A DNA stretch of 5,755 nucleotides. Source: an uncultured Bacillota bacterium (GTDB taxonomy: Bacteria; Bacillota_I; Bacilli_A; Izemoplasmatales; UBA1188). Position 1 is the first letter of the stretch, and each line of letters begins with the position of its first letter. Positions 5,403-5,755 of the stretch are shown piece by piece. A program made the translations under genes and the position numbers. The stretch is from the NCBI GenBank assembly GCA_900318975.1, contig ONMY01000215.1, forward strand, positions 1 to 5,755. Reading direction: 5' to 3'. A model generated the notes under the pieces. It had not been told where the DNA came from. It ran no database searches and saw nothing but the letters and a program-made list of their open reading frames with translations.

Positions 5403-5755
5403 ATGGAAATTACACTTGAAGAATTCTTAAAATTGGATATAAAAGATGAAGTATTTGTAATCGAGACAGATACCGTTTTTGGTCTTGGAACACTTGTTGG
5501 TAGCGAGGCTGGTGCAAAAAGGATTTTTGAGATAAAAGGAAGAGATTCTTCAAAGCATTTCTCATTGCTTGTTTCAAATTTAAATCAAGTAGAAGAGCTT
5601 ACAAAAAACTTTGAATCTACTATTGATCTATGCAATAAGTATTGGCCTGGAGCACTTACTATAATATTTAAAAAGAGTGATAAGGTTCCATCTTATGTTT
5701 CATCTGATGATACAGTTGGACTTAGAATGCCAGATAACGATAAAACATTAAAAGC
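5403..5755 (+). CDS. tsaC: Threonylcarbamoyl-AMP synthase (TsaC/YrdC/Sua5 family), 3' end cut off by window edge
   Basis: This enzyme makes threonylcarbamoyl-AMP from threonine, bicarbonate and ATP, the first step of t6A modification at position 37 of ANN-decoding tRNAs. The 117 visible residues carry the YrdC fold marks in order: ETDTVFGLG at 21-29 (usually PTDTVYGLG), IKGRDSSK at 44-51 with Lys45, Arg47 and Lys51 of the basic substrate pocket, KYWPGALT at 79-86, and VGLRMP at 105-110. The Pro that usually follows Lys51 is His52. Whether a C-terminal Sua5 domain follows cannot be seen. The start leaves 20 residues before ETDT, normal for the family, but the nearest GGA is 12 nt upstream, so the ribosome binding site is weak. 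The gene follows the HAD phosphatase with no terminator between them, so readthrough from that promoter is likely. Confidence 0.93.
   Translation, partial: MEITLEEFLKLDIKDEVFVIETDTVFGLGTLVGSEAGAKRIFEIKGRDSSKHFSLLVSNLNQVEELTKNFESTIDLCNKYWPGALTIIFKKSDKVPSYVSSDDTVGLRMPDNDKTLK

Noticed and set aside
1..5755. Alternative genetic code (TGA as Trp) as in Mycoplasma
   Set aside because: Conserved Trp positions in RbgA, FtsK, the phosphatase and TsaC are TGG, and all genes are open with TGA read as stop.

Overview
The window is AT-rich chromosomal DNA with dense, closely packed housekeeping genes. Shine-Dalgarno sites, the stop codons used (all four that are visible are TAA) and gene content (RbgA, a Gram-positive-like type I signal peptidase, an FtsK/SpoIIIE translocase, a Cof-type HAD phosphatase, TsaC) point to a low-GC Firmicutes/Bacilli-type bacterium, possibly an uncultured lineage related to Mollicutes or Erysipelotrichia. 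Trp residues at conserved positions are TGG and every gene is open with TGA read as stop, so the standard bacterial code (11) fits and a Mycoplasma-type code is not needed. The lineage assignment is inference; no taxonomic marker was searched.

Layout: positions 1-4431 hold a leftward (minus-strand) cluster that reads, in transcription order, as a 253-aa single-pass membrane protein of unknown function, an FtsK/SpoIIIE-type DNA translocase (747 aa), type I signal peptidase LepB (263 aa, with an unusual N-terminal membrane extension), and the ribosome-assembly GTPase RbgA, which runs off the left edge. Gaps and overlaps are tiny (2-nt gap, 14-nt overlap, 1-nt gap), so this looks like one operon with coupled translation. 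Its promoter (TTGTGT, 17 nt, extended TAGAAT) lies in the 111-bp divergent spacer. A perfect 11-bp inverted repeat covers the -10 element and is the best operator candidate in the window.

Rightward, the spacer carries an extended -10 promoter (TGTTATAAT) for a Cof-family HAD phosphatase. It is followed after 41 nt by the 5' part of a TsaC/YrdC/Sua5 threonylcarbamoyl-AMP synthase gene, which runs off the right edge.

Functionally this is core cell biology: chromosome translocation, protein secretion, 50S ribosome maturation and tRNA t6A modification. No mobile element, CRISPR array, RNA gene or toxin/defence system is visible. The most interesting points are the FtsK that lacks its usual membrane domain and sits directly behind a small unknown membrane protein, changes in the FtsK gamma-domain recognition helix, the three-pass signal peptidase, and the palindrome over the operon promoter.
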